A stretch of 64,000 bases of DNA from Sipunculus nudus (GCA_026874595.1 CM049312.1:28081956-28145955); one strand, 5' to 3'. Shown: positions 36,845 through 50,193, counted from the stretch's first letter. The notes: generated by a model not told the origin, from the sequence alone. A program made the numbers and translations.

Positions 36845-37341
36845 CGTATGTCTAAGGTGCGTATCTGGGTATCATCCAGACAAGCGGGATTATCGCGATT
36901 CCATTTTATTAATGAGGTTTACAACTCGTGTCGGAAGGTTCAGAGATAAGCCCTGTTTGTCTTAACACTGTCTGCATAATCTATAACTGTGATATTAAAG
37001 TGACATTTTATAAATGTGTATCATGTAAATAACATCTATGGCCCCAGTGACGATATTTTGGCGGAAATACGTCATAGCACTATTACGTACGTCACCGTTC
37101 TCTCGGTGAAAGGACTATGAAGATATAGTGATAGTAAAGGTTACGAGATAACTAAAATTAATCGCTGTAATTGGATGTGTGGTATGGGCAAAGAGTATAT
37201 GTTTTTATGTGCTTATCAAGGGATACCTGTAAAATCGGACAGTAGAGCTGCACAGAGCGTGCGGATTGAGCTTTCTAATTCTTGTTATAGAACCTTTTCT
37301 AAATTTAAGAAGTTAAAAGAAAACTTCGGCGTATATCGTGC

Positions 37342-37737
37342 ATGACAATTATGGGGAAACCAGAAATCGCCTCACTGGAAGTAAAAAGTTCGTTTGACGA
37401 CAGCAAATACTATTTGCAACTAAGTGGCCATATCGACGTAATATTTGACCTTGAACTTGATTTCACAGACAACATGACCACTGTGATACGGGGCATCAAG
37501 GATGCCTACATGTCCGTACATACATACGATGAGATGGGCTCCAGCGTCCGCCGTTTTATAAATGACTATATACGGATAATTCACATCACCAAAAGGTCTA
37601 CAGTGGACGAGATTGAGGTGTTCTCGCGAGAACAGCTGAGTGATCACCTGCTGAACCGAGGCTGGGCCATGATGGGGTTCGCGTGTTACGGCGAAAACGT
37701 CGTCGTGGAGAAATGGTACAAAAATCTCAGAAAGTGA
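37342..37737 (+). CDS. VEKW-family protein, subfamily with the 60-kb gene
   Basis: A 131-residue frame from the first ATG. The second ATG at 37351 has a better context (A at -3, G at +4; the first has T at -3), so the protein may be 128 residues starting MGKPEIASLEVK. It aligns along its whole length with the 60657 protein: SLEVKS, YYLQLSGHIDVI, a helix with VIRGIKDAYM, the block YDEMGSSVRRF, IRIIHITKR, then EVFSREQLSDHLLNRGW and VVVEKWYKNLRK. This full-length conservation, with substitutions spread along the sequence, is the best evidence in the window for selection on a protein. AATAAA is at 37823-37828, about 90 bases after the stop. No secretion signal or membrane span is seen. Function is unknown. 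Confidence 0.8.
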   Translation: MTIMGKPEIASLEVKSSFDDSKYYLQLSGHIDVIFDLELDFTDNMTTVIRGIKDAYMSVHTYDEMGSSVRRFINDYIRIIHITKRSTVDEIEVFSREQLSDHLLNRGWAMMGFACYGENVVVEKWYKNLRK

Positions 37738-38454
37738 GAGAGACAGAGGAAGGAACAATAAGAATTGATTTGATCTTTTTTCTACGTGTGCTTCGATCGT
37801 CATGGACGGAGGTTAAAATTAGAATAAACAGAGCTGTTCATTTTGATGGCAGCATGAACGTAAACAGTTTAAGATGGTATGTCATTATTTGTCCATATAC
37901 ACATAAATATTAATCTTATATAAATCTACATACTAAAATACCTGCCGTTTACCTCATATATTGAGGTATCTAATCTTAAATTATTCATGTAATTAAAAAG
38001 TTTATTATTTATAAAAATTTACAATACCATATTTAAACAAGATGTAAACTATTATATAGGATTATACAAAATATATGAGCACTGAACAGGCAGGGTTTAA
38101 ACATGAAAGGATAAAATGCATCTATATCGGAAAATATAATTGTTAAAGTAGCCTATAAGTGAATGGTAATTATCACTCCACAGTAAAACACAGTATATTA
38201 TACACAGGTAGACGTGATAACTTGTGCCATACCAATAAATAAATCAATTGTCGAGGACGTGGTAAGCTGTGTCTAGGTTTGATAATCTTTTCATCCTGCA
38301 TGCCAATTAAACATGTAATCAGCGCCTACATCGTTCTGTCACCACCCGACCTATTGATAATGTAAATATGCGACATTCAAGTATCTTACTTACACTCCCA
38401 CCAGTAATATACTCGCAAATCAACGTCTGTAAATCTATTAGCGTAATTGCCAAT

Positions 38455-38520
38455 GGAGTATTTAATCATTCACTACTGCTCGGCCAAATCTACAGATATG
38501 CATTTACTATTATCACCGGA
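38455..38520 (-). repeat. Fragment of the LTR-like element's 5' part
   Basis: The motif TCATTCACTACTGCTCGGCC and the following AAATCTACAGATATGCAT match 35276-35335 closely in the same + strand sense, so this is a short third piece of that repeat. Confidence 0.45.
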
Positions 38521-39619
38521 CTGCTGTTAAGCTTGTGTTACCGAGTCTGCGGGAGAGCTGGTTTTCTGCAAGGATGTGTAAATGCTTGGTTTATGAAGGG
38601 ATCCAGCACAATCCTTTTATGTACCTTGGGCATTATTTGATTGGCTTCGATCAGCAGCAAGTGTAAAGAGAAATGAAATTAGTTTTTGTAGCTGCAGTTT
38701 CGCTCCTATTTTATCATTTATCCTACCCTCACCAGATTTTAAAATACTTCACGCTCGGGTGGTCTGTCAGCAAATTTTCGCCGAATGTTTGAACTGGTTT
38801 TGTTGATTTGGTGGGTCAGTAAAACACCAAAGGAATCATTCATTAAATTTGGAGGTAATCTGGAGCACCGTTAAACATTATTATAAAGCTATTGATCAAT
38901 ATCAGTGGGTGATTTTGTACTGGAGGTGACCTGCGATGGTGCTGTTGAACCGTTAATGCCTGCTTCTGAATCTGAGGCAGCGTTTCAGATAATAAATGTT
39001 CAGATAATCATAGTGTCTGACATGAAAAGATATCGAATAGTTTCAAAAATAAATACTCGGAAGCAGTAAAGTATATATATATATATAATCTAGAAATGAA
39101 AGTCAAATAACTCCAGTTTAAGAACCAATGCGCTTTATATTGGGGCTCAATTGGTTGTAAAACAACGTGATAGGTACTCCATAATAATATATTTAGAGCG
39201 GAAGAGTTTATCTTAGGCAATGCCAACGTATTTCTGCTATGGCCTTCCATCATTTGCCGTCCGTCCACGCAATGGGACCAATCACAGCGAAACTCTCTCT
39301 TCCGATAGATTTGTGCCTGACACTGTTCTCAGAGTGACATTGTCACGTATTCCGGTGCCCTTCCCTTAGTCATTCATTCCTAGCAAGCATTTTATAAGAT
39401 TTCAGACCGACACGACGAACCAATCCTGAGATATGTTCCATAATTGCCTCCCTATATACACTCAAATGACACGAAATTTCAGAGATTACATCTGAAAAAA
39501 ATAGGGTACCAGTTGACATTTAACATTATAGCGATGGCAAGTTTAGGAAAATTCCATCTATTGGTTCTTCGGACATAACGCGGTGGCGGTGGCTGTTAAT
39601 TAAGTTAACAAAAGATTGC

Positions 39620-39622
<3 letters not shown>

Positions 39623-39661
<39 letters not shown>
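39623..39661. repeat. (TA)n microsatellite
   Basis: Pure TA run. Confidence 0.95.
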
Positions 39662-39669
<8 letters not shown>

Positions 39670-42600
39670 CCAGGTGTCTACTGAGGGGTATTATAATTTG
39701 TTTACTATAAATATATCAATTATCTACCTTATATTTTATACTGTGCAACAACAAGATATAGATATCTACACTTTCATAAAGAAGATATAAATTAGAGAAT
39801 CACCGATCAGTGATATGAATTAAAATTTTTTTTTGACTTGTTAAAAAGCCAAACTCAGAAAAAAAAATTTGTCTTTCAAATGACCTTGAAAGCTACCATC
39901 ATTATATAAAGGGGCATGAGGATAATTGTTGAAGCCTTCCACAGTTTTTTCGTTGGCTTCCTGAAATTCCATTCTCCGGGGGTTACAGGAAAAGTAGCGT
40001 TAGTGACACCCAGGCTTTTGACGCTTGAAATCCTGGTTACTTCTTCTTGTGTTCTGTTGAAGACAGGCCGCTATCCAATAGAAATTTAGAAATATTTGTT
40101 TGCCTATCTTAAACTCTTGTAAAAATATGTTCATAATTTTTATGATTGAATTAAACAGACCTTAAAATAAGAAAGATTAGTGGTTTTTGATTTTCTAAAT
40201 GGTACACAAGTTTGAGCCAAAACAACTTTCAGAGATATAATCGACTAACTTACCAATTAAAAAAACAACTGTTGTTACAAGCAAGCGGGATGTTTAAAGA
40301 CATATATTTTGGGCCGGTTATAGGCTTTGTATGTTAAAAATGGTGTTAAATGAATAACATATGATAAATAACATTATTTATCTTGTATATAAGTTCTTAT
40401 TCAGGAAACCCAATTAATTGCTATTCAAGTGTTTTATGTGATGATATCTGCATGGGTTAAGAACAAATTTAAAGGAAAATAATGGAGAAATCCCGTTTTC
40501 GGTTACATGTTAGTGAAAAATAGAAATAAATAAACAAGAAGAAAAAAATATCAGCTCTTCATTGAGCTCTATCATGTTCAGGGCAAACATGATCCAATGA
40601 TCCGTGAAGGTCGATTGATGTGACAACAAGGCAATAAACACACCAAACAGTGATGTCCGGTTAATTGCATAAAACCTGTTAATACTAAAACAGGGAGTAT
40701 TGCAACTGAAGACTGAGGAGCTGATTAACAGGAATTGCAGCAGTTTGGAACGGTATGCTACCCAGTAGCAAAAGATGGCACTTACTTTTTCTTGTTATAA
40801 AGTGATCCCTCGAAATATCGCCTTACATCAAAGGCCGGAACATATCTGCCCTCGTATCCCAAACCTTTGGCGATGTCACCTTTCTTTAAAGTAGGTCTTT
40901 GTTGTAGCCCAAAATAATTGCCATACTTCAAGTTAGCATCACAAGTCATGTCAAGGGGATACTACCGACAAAAGGAAATGATGTATGTGTGATTTTCATT
41001 CTGAATTGACGCACGGATTGGCACTACAAGTCTTGCGTAAATGTTCAATTTTCAGGGCAATTCATGAACCCACTCAAGGGTAGAGACCACTTGTCTTGTG
41101 TACAAAATAAAACTGTCCAGTCTCTATGCAAATGGAAAACCTCAGGCAAATGGATTAAAACACTCATCCTAAAAGTATAAAAAAAATTGGTTATATATGT
41201 GTGCAGCATTTGTGGAAAAACAAAACCAGTTGAATTGAGGAGGAAGACATTTTTACAGGCACATGGATAAGCTCGGTATAGAATGTGAACTTTGAAAAAC
41301 AGTGTAAAAGACAGAAGTATAATATATATTTTCCCCACCTGGTTCTAAACATTGCAATAAGTATTATGATCATGGGTTATATTTCATGAATGCTACATCG
41401 TCTACCAGTGAGGTAAGGGTCCCTTAGAATGTGCGTGGGCACCAATCCTAAAATCTGCAGAGAGGCTTGGTGTAACATATTGGATGTCCAGACACGATTA
41501 CTCTTTGTCAGTTGTTATGATTTAAATGAATTCTTTTTATTTGTATATTACTTGTCAATATAAATTGCAACATTTGACAAAAGGTATTCGTGACTATAAG
41601 TATAATAATAAACCCAACTAATGCACAATACAAGCTTTTTTCGTGATCACCAGTTGTACATTTGATCTGCCATCAGCCATTTAAGCTAAATTAAACCATC
41701 CCCAACTTCTTCGTTGGTGAATTATCATGCATTACCATTAAGTACCATTAATCAAGTTTTCTACGCAGTAGAAGATTATTGTTATTATGTTGTTGGTCTA
41801 TTTTAATCAAATATTAACACATTTTGGTACTTGGTAATAATTAACAGCGGCGTCAGACCATACCTGAATACATCACAGGCCGTACATGCTCCAACAGCTA
41901 GACAACGGCTGATATGTCACAGGTATAGAGAATGGGAAAAGATTAGAGGAAGCAAATATATAAAAGAATTTAGATTTGATATATAAAGATAAAACATAAA
42001 GATATGTAAATATATAATGATGTATCAAGATGGTGTCCAGGACACGGTGGGCGCCATATCAAGTATTATAGGTTATACCAGCCATTCCAGCAAATACTCA
42101 ACATATTTAGTTCTAATTATAAACTGTACTTTACTATTTAGTGACGTGAGCATGGTGTCAATGTAAGTATCTTTGAGCCAGAAAGCTGCTCTTGGAAATT
42201 TACCATGCATTACAGTAGTAAAATAGTTTTTAAAAGAGCCACTGTTATTTTAGAATTTAATCGAAATTACTCTTTTTACGCTAATAACTCTTTCTGTCAG
42301 CAGCACTCTATATCTTTCTCTCTTTCAGTGAAGGAATTTCCATATATACTAGTTCTCTCTGCTATAACAGTCCAGTTACAACAAGGATAGGCCATTTCGC
42401 AATTTGTATATGTATAAATATTCAGCATGTGTCAAAACATGTAGAAAATGCCCTTATCTTCATGCAGAAGGATGTGTACCAGGTTTGTTTCTGACTTTTG
42501 GAAAGAATATATGTTTACATTTGTAGTATGCGAAGCAAATCTTTATTCAGTTTGTGATATAAAATGGGGAACTGACGCTATTATTACTCTTTTTCACCCT

Positions 42601-43879
42601 TTATTTAAGAGAATTCTACTCTTTTTTTTCCCAGAGCACTTACTTTTTTGGTCATTTGCTTTTGGCAGGCCTGCATAACTTTCAACACGCTCTTTAGTCA
42701 CACCACACATGCACGAGAGGTATAAATGAGTTATTTATTACTGTATGGTATTAAGTCCAAGCTTATTAACTTGGTACAACTGCCGAATTAAATAAAAGAT
42801 TTGGCACGGACAAGACTTTCACTCGTTAACGGTCGAAATCTGCCAGTCTAACACCTCTTTTGGCTGGCTCCGTTGGTCTTTAACACTTCAACCTGACTGG
42901 ACTGCATGTATGCCGAAGTATACTACTAGCGCAGTCCCACTTTACGTAATACAGCATGCTCTCCCTCTACTGAGAGTCGATCTTAAACACTATAGTTAAA
43001 CCGGTATTAGTAGATATTAACATATTAAGATGGGTACATATTTCGCTGATTTTGACATACGAACAAAATATCGTTCGGTGTCGGGCATTTCGTTGTCATC
43101 TCGACGGCTTCTCCATAAAATGCCTGACGCGTTTTTTTATTTTTTTTTTTTTTATTTTTTTTTTTGTAATGGGCAAATATGGACGAATTAAGTCTTAGCC
43201 GTGTAGTTGCGCTAGGTCCGATGTTCGAAGCAACGAAGAATGACAGTAATTGGAGGTACTTTGAAACAACAGTATATCAGATCTCCCAAGCGGCCGACGT
43301 CGTTTCCCGATTTTTATGTTCCTATGCCGATATAAGTCGCATGACTAAGATGGGATTTACATGCGATCGGCTTATGTATACTTAGGCGTCCATGTTTTAG
43401 GACAGGTCCGCACAACTTCGGCCGGATTCATGTTTCATTGGCCGCGTTCAACAGGTAGAAGAAGAGGTAATTTCTGATTGCTGTCAGTGCGATTTTAATC
43501 GCAATGTTGTATGTCAATCGCAAAATTCTCCGCATAATGTGAAATTCCATAGGATTTATGGGGAAATATTTAATAACAATGCCTTATGCAACACACTTGA
43601 CACCATTCCCAACATTCAAGAATAAAAACTGGCATTTACAAGGTGTGGTCACGTAGTCTTAAGTGGTACCATCAATCATACTATAGATTTATGTGAAGGA
43701 TGTCCAGAAAAGAGATACTGTTAATGAGAACACTCATCCATCTTTGTAGATAAGTGGATCCACATCGACATGATAAAACTGGAAAATATCGGAAAGTCAT
43801 TATATCACCTGCCTTACTTGTATAATATTTCTGGTTATCTTCTTAGTCAGGGTACATATAAATGAACCATAGATAATTC

Positions 43880-44935
43880 TTGCTTAAGGGGCCGTCACAT
43901 ATCCAAAACGGAACCCGTCCGACTTCTTTGCAAGCTGAAAAGGGCATTTTCGGAAGGAATACGGCCGGTGATTGCTCGATCACTGCGGGCTCCGCCGTGT
44001 TTTAAGGGGTCGGCCGATGATCGCAGGGCACCGAAACCTAATCTTAATTCAGTGATTTTCCAATGGCGATTTTTGAGGTCGCAGATTTCGTAAACAGGTT
44101 GCACGTAGATCGCTGGGGCAGGGGTCAATATGCGATCTATATTCGAGCAGTAATCCTATTATTTTAGATGAATTTTTGCTTTAAAATTCGGAAAGAGGTC
44201 GGCAGAACTGCGCGGCCGCTGCATGGGCTCCCTACGATACTGGAACGATCCCCTCCCGTATCCTGCCCGACTTGACAAAGTCGAACGTGCTGCGAGAGCG
44301 CTCTATGCTGGTGTCGGGCCGCCGTCGGGCGGCTACTTCGGCCCCCGGCCGGGTTCCTCCTGTCAACTCAGTTTCCAGTTCATGCTCCGATGAAGCGGAC
44401 TAAGGCTCTCGTGCCACTTTCTTAGGAACGTTGTTTCTTTACTTCCTTACTCGTCTTTGGCGGCATTTTAGCTTGCCACTACTCCTTGGCAGCTGTTCAG
44501 TGCTCTTCACTCTGTCAGACTTAAGAAATATGATGTGACAAACTTTTAAATGCCATATATATTAACTCGAGGCGCGGACGTCGGACAACGTTAGGCAGGA
44601 CATCGCGCGGGGCCCGCCCGGTGCGGAGCTCGGGTATCGTCAAAGCAAACAACCAACGACCGCTATTCGGATGGCGCCTGCCATTATGCCGGGTGGCCTT
44701 CGCCCGACTACCTTTTGTTTACTGTCGGCTGCCCGGCAATTTTTTATCACCATTGTTCAATGGGCACCCCCCGATCCCCGTCCGATATGTGATCGGTTAG
44801 ACTTTAAGCGTAAAATACGCTTGACTTTCTTGCAGACTTGGAATTCGGCGACTCTCTGGCGATCCACAAATTTGGCCGGAGGCCATAGGATATATGACAC
44901 AGGCTTAAGACAGGTTCTTATAACGCCTCTGTGAC
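43880..44935. other. GC-richer island without a convincing gene
   Basis: Base composition is clearly richer in G, C and CpG than the surroundings (for example GGGCCGCCGTCGGGCGGC near 44318). A frame at 44671-44934 opens with ATG (MAPAIMPGGLRPTT...) and ends at TGA after 87 residues, but shows no recognisable domain. It may be a diverged repeat or an unmethylated promoter-like region. Confidence 0.4.
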
Positions 44936-45810
44936 GTATGTGTTAGCTTGTTTATTTTCAAGCTTTAAGTGAACACAGTACATGCGACATTGTTGACAAA
45001 CAGAAAATAATGTAACCGAAGATAATTTGGTCGCATTTGATTTTGTATTTGGTTGCTAATGTTAAATGGTAACTAGATGCAATACAACTCGAAAAAAAAA
45101 CACTGGTTCGTTTGACCTGCCGCCGGATGTCCTTATTGAATGAGTCGGATTATTTAGGCTCGCCTCCCCCTCCCCTCCCCGCATGTTATAACACGCCAAT
45201 TTAAAGAAGATTAATAACAGCCGGTGTACCGTGTGATCGGCATCTTCCGACCTATTCTTTTAAACGGTTTAGGGGATTATCTTAAACAAATAGACATCAT
45301 ATATCGGAATAGGCGCCTTAGTCCCTAATGGTGATATATTAAACACCTCATAGCATGCATGTTACTTGTGCCTGACAAGTGCACCAGTACGGTCCCTAAC
45401 AGCTTTAACTTTCTGTGACATGGAATAATTCAGTTACCAAAGCAATAATAAAAAAACCTGAAAGCTAGAACTTATATCAGTATCGGAGACACAGAATCCC
45501 AGGAAAAGGAAAATCTTTCTAGCTAATCACCAAACGAAGCCCCGAAAGAAGTATATTTAACAGACTGGGGAACCACTTTGTAAAATAACGTTGGAGTGAT
45601 GTTAGCGTTCGAGAGAAATGTAGTGATTATGGTCACAGCTGGTTATTAAATTACAGTTTTGTAAGGTAATCAAGGTCCAACTGAACTCAGGCGTTAAACT
45701 GTATTTTATCTCTAAATGCACACAAGCTCACACAACCTCCACGGCTGCTCCGTGTCCTCTGCTGGTTTGAAAAATCGCATTTTTTGGCGGTTTTTCCAGC
45801 CAAACCGCAA

Positions 45811-46335
45811 GTTTATATAATGCTATTAAAAATTAATGAATTCTGTTGATATTGGCTCGGACTGGCATTGTTTCTGAATTACCAGTATCTGTACAATCTC
45901 TGTATATTATCAGCAATTCCGTGATCAGTTTGTAAGATTAATATTGATTATGTGTTCTATGGAATGTGAATGGCATGTTTATCATGTTTATATAATGCGG
46001 TTACAAATTAATTAATTCTGTGTGATTTTTTGCTCTGACAGGCATCGTTTCTGAATTACCAGTTTCTGTACAATTTCTCTATATTAACAGCAATTTCGTG
46101 ATCAATTTGTAAGATTAATATTGATTATGTGTTCTGTGGAATGTGAATGACATTTCTATCATGTTTATATCATGCTGTTACAAATGAATTAATTCTGTTG
46201 ATATTGGCTCGGACTGGCATTGTTTCTAAATAACCAGTTTCTGTACAATTTCTGTATATTAACAGCGATTTCGTGATCAATTTGTAAGGTTAATATTGAC
46301 TATGTGTTCTATGGAATGTTTATGGCATGTTTATC
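45811..46335. repeat. Three tandem copies of a ~176-bp unit
   Basis: Units start at 45811, 45986 and 46163 with GTTTATATAATGC or a close variant, followed by AATTAATTCTG, CTGACTGGCAT-like sequence, TTTCTGAATTACCAGT, GTACAATTTCT, GTGATCAATTTGTAAG and TATGTGTTCTATGGAATG. The copies are similar enough to show recent tandem amplification. No coding frame persists through them. Confidence 0.85.
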
Positions 46336-46839
46336 AGTCAAACGGATGGAGTTAATTTAGGAATTATGAAAAGAGCATGCATGTCTTTTGCCTCGAGCAG
46401 AATACATGGTAATTACAGTTTGTGAAAAGCCACATGCTTCCAGCTGATTTATATCATGGCTAATCTAGATTATTCTTTTGCCATATTGTGTGCTTATTAT
46501 AACACCTTTTCACCGATTGTTAATTCCTATTTTCTTTTTTTTTCAAACATGTTTTGCCATAATTGCCTTTAAAACTCATTTGCTGTTTTCAATTGGGTCC
46601 TTGTTTAAGTTAGTTACATATAAAATGAATAAAATATACATCAGATTAGACATGCCATCATGCTATATCGAATACATATTTCAGTACAGAGTGTAAAAGA
46701 TAAAAAAAAGAATGTTATGCTGTTATACACATAGTCGTTACATAGGAGACACTGAAAATATCAAAAGTACATATTTAAATCTCATGAAAAAGGTAGGTTT
46801 GTGGTAAATATTCATGGATACTATAAAGTTTTGCTATCG

Positions 46840-49600
46840 CATCAAACATCTATATAACCGTTTAAATGGTCGTTATTTGAAGCAGACTTTAAAGAGAAAG
46901 GCAGCGGATTCCATAGATATGGACCAGAATATCTACAACAAAGACTTAAAACGTTCACGCCAGGACATGGGTAAAATCAAATTATGGCTGTCAGAAGACC
47001 TTGTTTCGGATGGCATCCTTGGCAGTCTGAGAACCATTTTAAAATATTCAGGTACGTCTTCAGACAAACACATATAGACAATTGAACACATATAATATAT
47101 CGATACCTTTGTTCTATAGCCAGTCAGCTTAAATGTTTTATTAAGACGCAGATGATGTGTTTCTTGTCCACATTTTTGGATTCTATTTAAGTGAGATTTG
47201 AAACAATTGTCCCAAACAGATATACAGTAATATACAGTAATATATGTGACTTTGAATAAGGGCAAAATATATGAATTCCGACTTTTAGTCGGTAATATCT
47301 TACTAAGAGGAAACAGTAGTTCTAATTTGGATTTTAATTTTCCGCATAGAAGCTGAATATGCTGTCGTTAAGTCAGATTAGATTCAATGATAATACCCAA
47401 TAATTCAGTGCCCTGGACAGGATGTTATGTTACGTTCATATTATGTGTATATATGTACAAATTACCGTGGATTTTACAGAAATCATATAAAGTCGGTGGT
47501 TATGTAACCACTGAAGAGCAATGTCAATTAGTTTCTGGAGGCGGTTTATCGCTTCAGTGGGTCAATCTGATGACGTATTTATTGAGATGTCATCAGCATA
47601 TATCATACATTTTCCATTTAAAAATTTTAGCAAGTCGTTACAATACACAAGGAATAAAACTGTGTCTCGAAGGGTTTCATTATTCAAAACGCACTCTTTA
47701 AAGAGTTAAACATTTTAATCTATACACATACTAATTGTCTCCTGTTAGATAAATAATTTTTAAAGAAAATAAGTTCAGAATCGATGATGCCGTATTGTTC
47801 TTATTAGCTTAATAGCATTGATTGATTTAGGCTATGTCTATGAAGCAAGCTGCAGTAATTTCACTTTTATCCATATTTGTAAAGCATTCATTAAATAACT
47901 TACTGTGTGCAATGCCAGAAGCACAGGTCTATTTGAGAGATAAGCAAAATGTTTATCCGAGAATGTTTGGTATTAACTGAAAAACATATATAAAGTTATG
48001 TTTGACAAATTATGCCAATACCTGATGCATATGGCTAACAATAGATATTGATCGATAATTATAAGGGTCAGCTATCGTACCCGAGCTCTTTTATATAGGA
48101 ATAATATTCTCAGTTTTACAATCATTAGGGATTATACAACATTGATGAGAAAGATTAAGGGGCCTGGACAGCTGAGTGTTAACACGCTCGGCTTTCTCCG
48201 GGGTTCGATTCCCGGCGTGGCTAAGAGAGTGGGTTGTAATTGCCCGTCCAAGGTCGGTGCCAAGCGCCAACATCCGAGCCATGGAAAGTGCCTCGTATTA
48301 GTTATTATAACTATAGTTGTACAATCCATGTAAAATAAATAAAGTTTATAATATAAATAGATACTCAAGACTTTGTATAATGACTAGAGCGGAGAATAAA
48401 AGACATACAAAGAAAATCCTCAATGATAGGAGGGCTAATATGAAAAAAATGCGAGGAAACAAAATTTATTGAAACAGACTGAAAAAGAAAGGCTTCGGGA
48501 GGAGGGGGTTCTGACACGCTATCGAAAGGGTCGGTCTTACGAAAACTCATTAAATTTATTAGGATATATTTCGAATCTGGAAGTATTATTTGTTGACTTA
48601 GATGGTATCAAATGCTTTAAGCCTTCCAGATGTTGCCTGTTTTTTTAATTAGCATACGAGATTAATTTATATTATAAGAAGACAAATTTCTTTAGTAAAT
48701 TGGCTGTCGAAGACATATAATTTCCAGTCTCGGGTATTATTTGTTAGTTTAGCTTTTCTATGTGAGAATTCGATTCTCTGGCGTGTATTATATTAAGTAC
48801 TGCACTAGTAATCCATTTATTATGAGTTGGTCTGATTGTACGGCTATCGAATGGTGCATGGGTGTTATAAAACTTTATAAATTCATAGCGTCAGATTTGC
48901 CATGATAAGTTTATATCTATTATTTTCGAGGTGTGAGTAAGAAATGTAGATGAAAGTAATTCATCAATAAAACTGATTCTGTCAAATCGACGGAGGCTAC
49001 GAGAAAATACTGACCTACAAAACGTTTAGTCTGTGGTTGTTTTTTATTACAGCCGTAACGAAGAAATGGTCACTTAAGCTTAAGGGGTATACACCTGTAT
49101 TAGTTGAGAACATATCTGGATAAAACGGTAAAATTAAATCTATAATCGTAGGAGACGTCGGACTTATTCTGGCTGGCTCTGTAACTATTTGTTGAAAGCC
49201 AAAAATTTTCTTAAACAAATCTAATTACTGCTAGTGACCTTTTCGTGGCATTTGAAGTCAATATTGAAATCTCCTATCAAAATAAAGTGCTTATAACTAC
49301 TCACTGCTTCTCCATAATATTTAACAGTTCATCAATGTAATCAACGTCAGCACTAGGTGGTCTTTTAATTGAGCCAATTGAAATTTTTTTTCTTCCCGAC
49401 ATTTACATTTACCAATACAATTTCTCCAATGTAACTTTATAAGGAAATACGCTCTGATTTAAATGATTGTAAAACATAGTGACGACCCCATCATTTTGCA
49501 AGTTCTTATCAAATCTGAAGAGGATATAATTATCAATACTGAGCTCAGAATCAGTTATATTTTTATCGAGCTACGATTCAGTAAAGAGAAAATATGTGGT
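46840..49600 (-). mobile_element. Decayed LINE retrotransposon (endonuclease and reverse transcriptase remnants)
   Basis: Reading the - strand from 49600 downward, with frameshifts and stops, I find an apurinic-type endonuclease: FTES then a stop where Trp is usual, then LDKNITDSELSIDNYILFRF; the catalytic block HFILIGDFNIDF with GDFN at 49274-49263; and QIVTEPARISPTSPTIIDLI followed by LSLSDHF (about 49190-49060). Further down are HAPFDSRTIRP in the linker, KNYLSNRRQLVCV from the reverse transcriptase, YADD at 47600-47589 (IYADDISINT), ISVWDN, and the C-terminal YSGPYLWNPLPF near 46890. This order fits a CR1/Jockey-like LINE ORF2 (clade not settled). Many stops make it non-functional. A SINE interrupts it at 48159-48345. 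Confidence 0.85.
48159..48345 (+). mobile_element. tRNA-derived SINE (family A) nested in the LINE
   Basis: The head reads as a tRNA-like sequence: TGGACAGCTGAGTGTTAAC resembles a pol III A box, and GGTTCGATTCC at 48202-48212 is a good B box flanked by CGGG/CCCG complementarity. A non-tRNA body with CAAGCGCCAACATCCGAGCC follows, then an AT-rich tail. The same head (TGGACA.TTGAGT ... GGGTTCGATCCCCGG) and body (CAAGCGCCATCG) occur on the opposite strand near 58 kb, so this is a dispersed family rather than a tRNA gene. The two flanks carry parts of the same LINE, so the SINE is a later insertion. Confidence 0.65.
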
Positions 49601-49710
49601 CTAAGCCGCGAGAGAGTTAAACGAATCTCGTCGTATCTTGGAAGCAAGCTACTAACATTCGAAAGAGTTCGCCAGCGAGACAGTTGGGACCGGGTTTATG
49701 TGCCCCGCGT

Positions 49711-49713
<3 letters not shown>

Positions 49714-49774
<61 letters not shown>

Positions 49775-49790
49775 GTGTGTGTGTGTGTGT
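49714..49790. repeat. (AT)n-(GT)n microsatellite
   Basis: AT run to 49770 followed by a short GT run. Confidence 0.95.
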
Positions 49791-50012
49791 ATGTGTAGTT
49801 ATATCACTGCCAACTAAAGTGCTCGATCTATATATGCACTATATATATATCACACTGAAGGAAAACAACACTGTAAATTCACTACAGACTATTTCTCGGG
49901 GTGCGATCCGATCCTGTGGTGAATGTTTATAGAATGAAGCTAACGGCATGGTTTGAAAAACTTACGAGATTATGCTTTGTGCGTATCGGGGAGAGCGAGT
50001 AAATGACTGACA

Positions 50013-50094
50013 CTGATCCTATTGTCCTCGGGGGCACAATAGGATTAGTCGGGGCAGACGAGTATTTTATCGCTCTGGCCTTGTCTGAAGGCCA
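50013..50094. repeat. Two adjacent hairpins between (TA)n tracts
   Basis: CTGATCCTATTGT (50013-50025) pairs with ACAATAGGATTAG (50036-50048) around a 10-base GC-rich loop, with one G-T pair. TGGCCTT (50076-50082) pairs with AAGGCCA (50088-50094) around GTCTG. The segment lies between (TA)n arrays at 49714-49770 and 50129-50193. Confidence 0.6.
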
Positions 50095-50122
50095 CAGAAC
50101 ACTTTACAACGGAGGGTAACTT

Positions 50123-50128
<6 letters not shown>

Positions 50129-50193
<65 letters not shown>
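50129..50193. repeat. (TA)n microsatellite
   Basis: Pure TA run to the right of the hairpin segment. Confidence 0.95.

Larger units (their letters stand above)
37750..45805. other. Long interval without a convincing gene
   Basis: AT-rich DNA with one (TA)n tract, a T-rich run at 43132-43165, the LTR fragment at 38.5 kb and the GC-richer island at 43.9-44.9 kb. No frame shows paralogy or domain features. Confidence 0.45.

Noticed and set aside
37420-37803. 127-residue - strand frame opposite the 37-kb gene (and the similar one at 60735-61148)
   Set aside because: They are antisense shadows of well-conserved + strand family genes.
46814-47077. 87-residue + strand frame with ATG and a GTACGT splice-donor-like end
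   Set aside because: The opposite strand reads as the end of a LINE ORF2 (LILPMSWRERFKSLL, then YSGPYLWNPLPF), so this frame is antisense to a transposon remnant.
48142-48333. Possible functional tRNA gene
   Set aside because: The cloverleaf is incomplete, a long non-tRNA body follows, and a second copy exists in reverse near 58 kb; a SINE explains it better.
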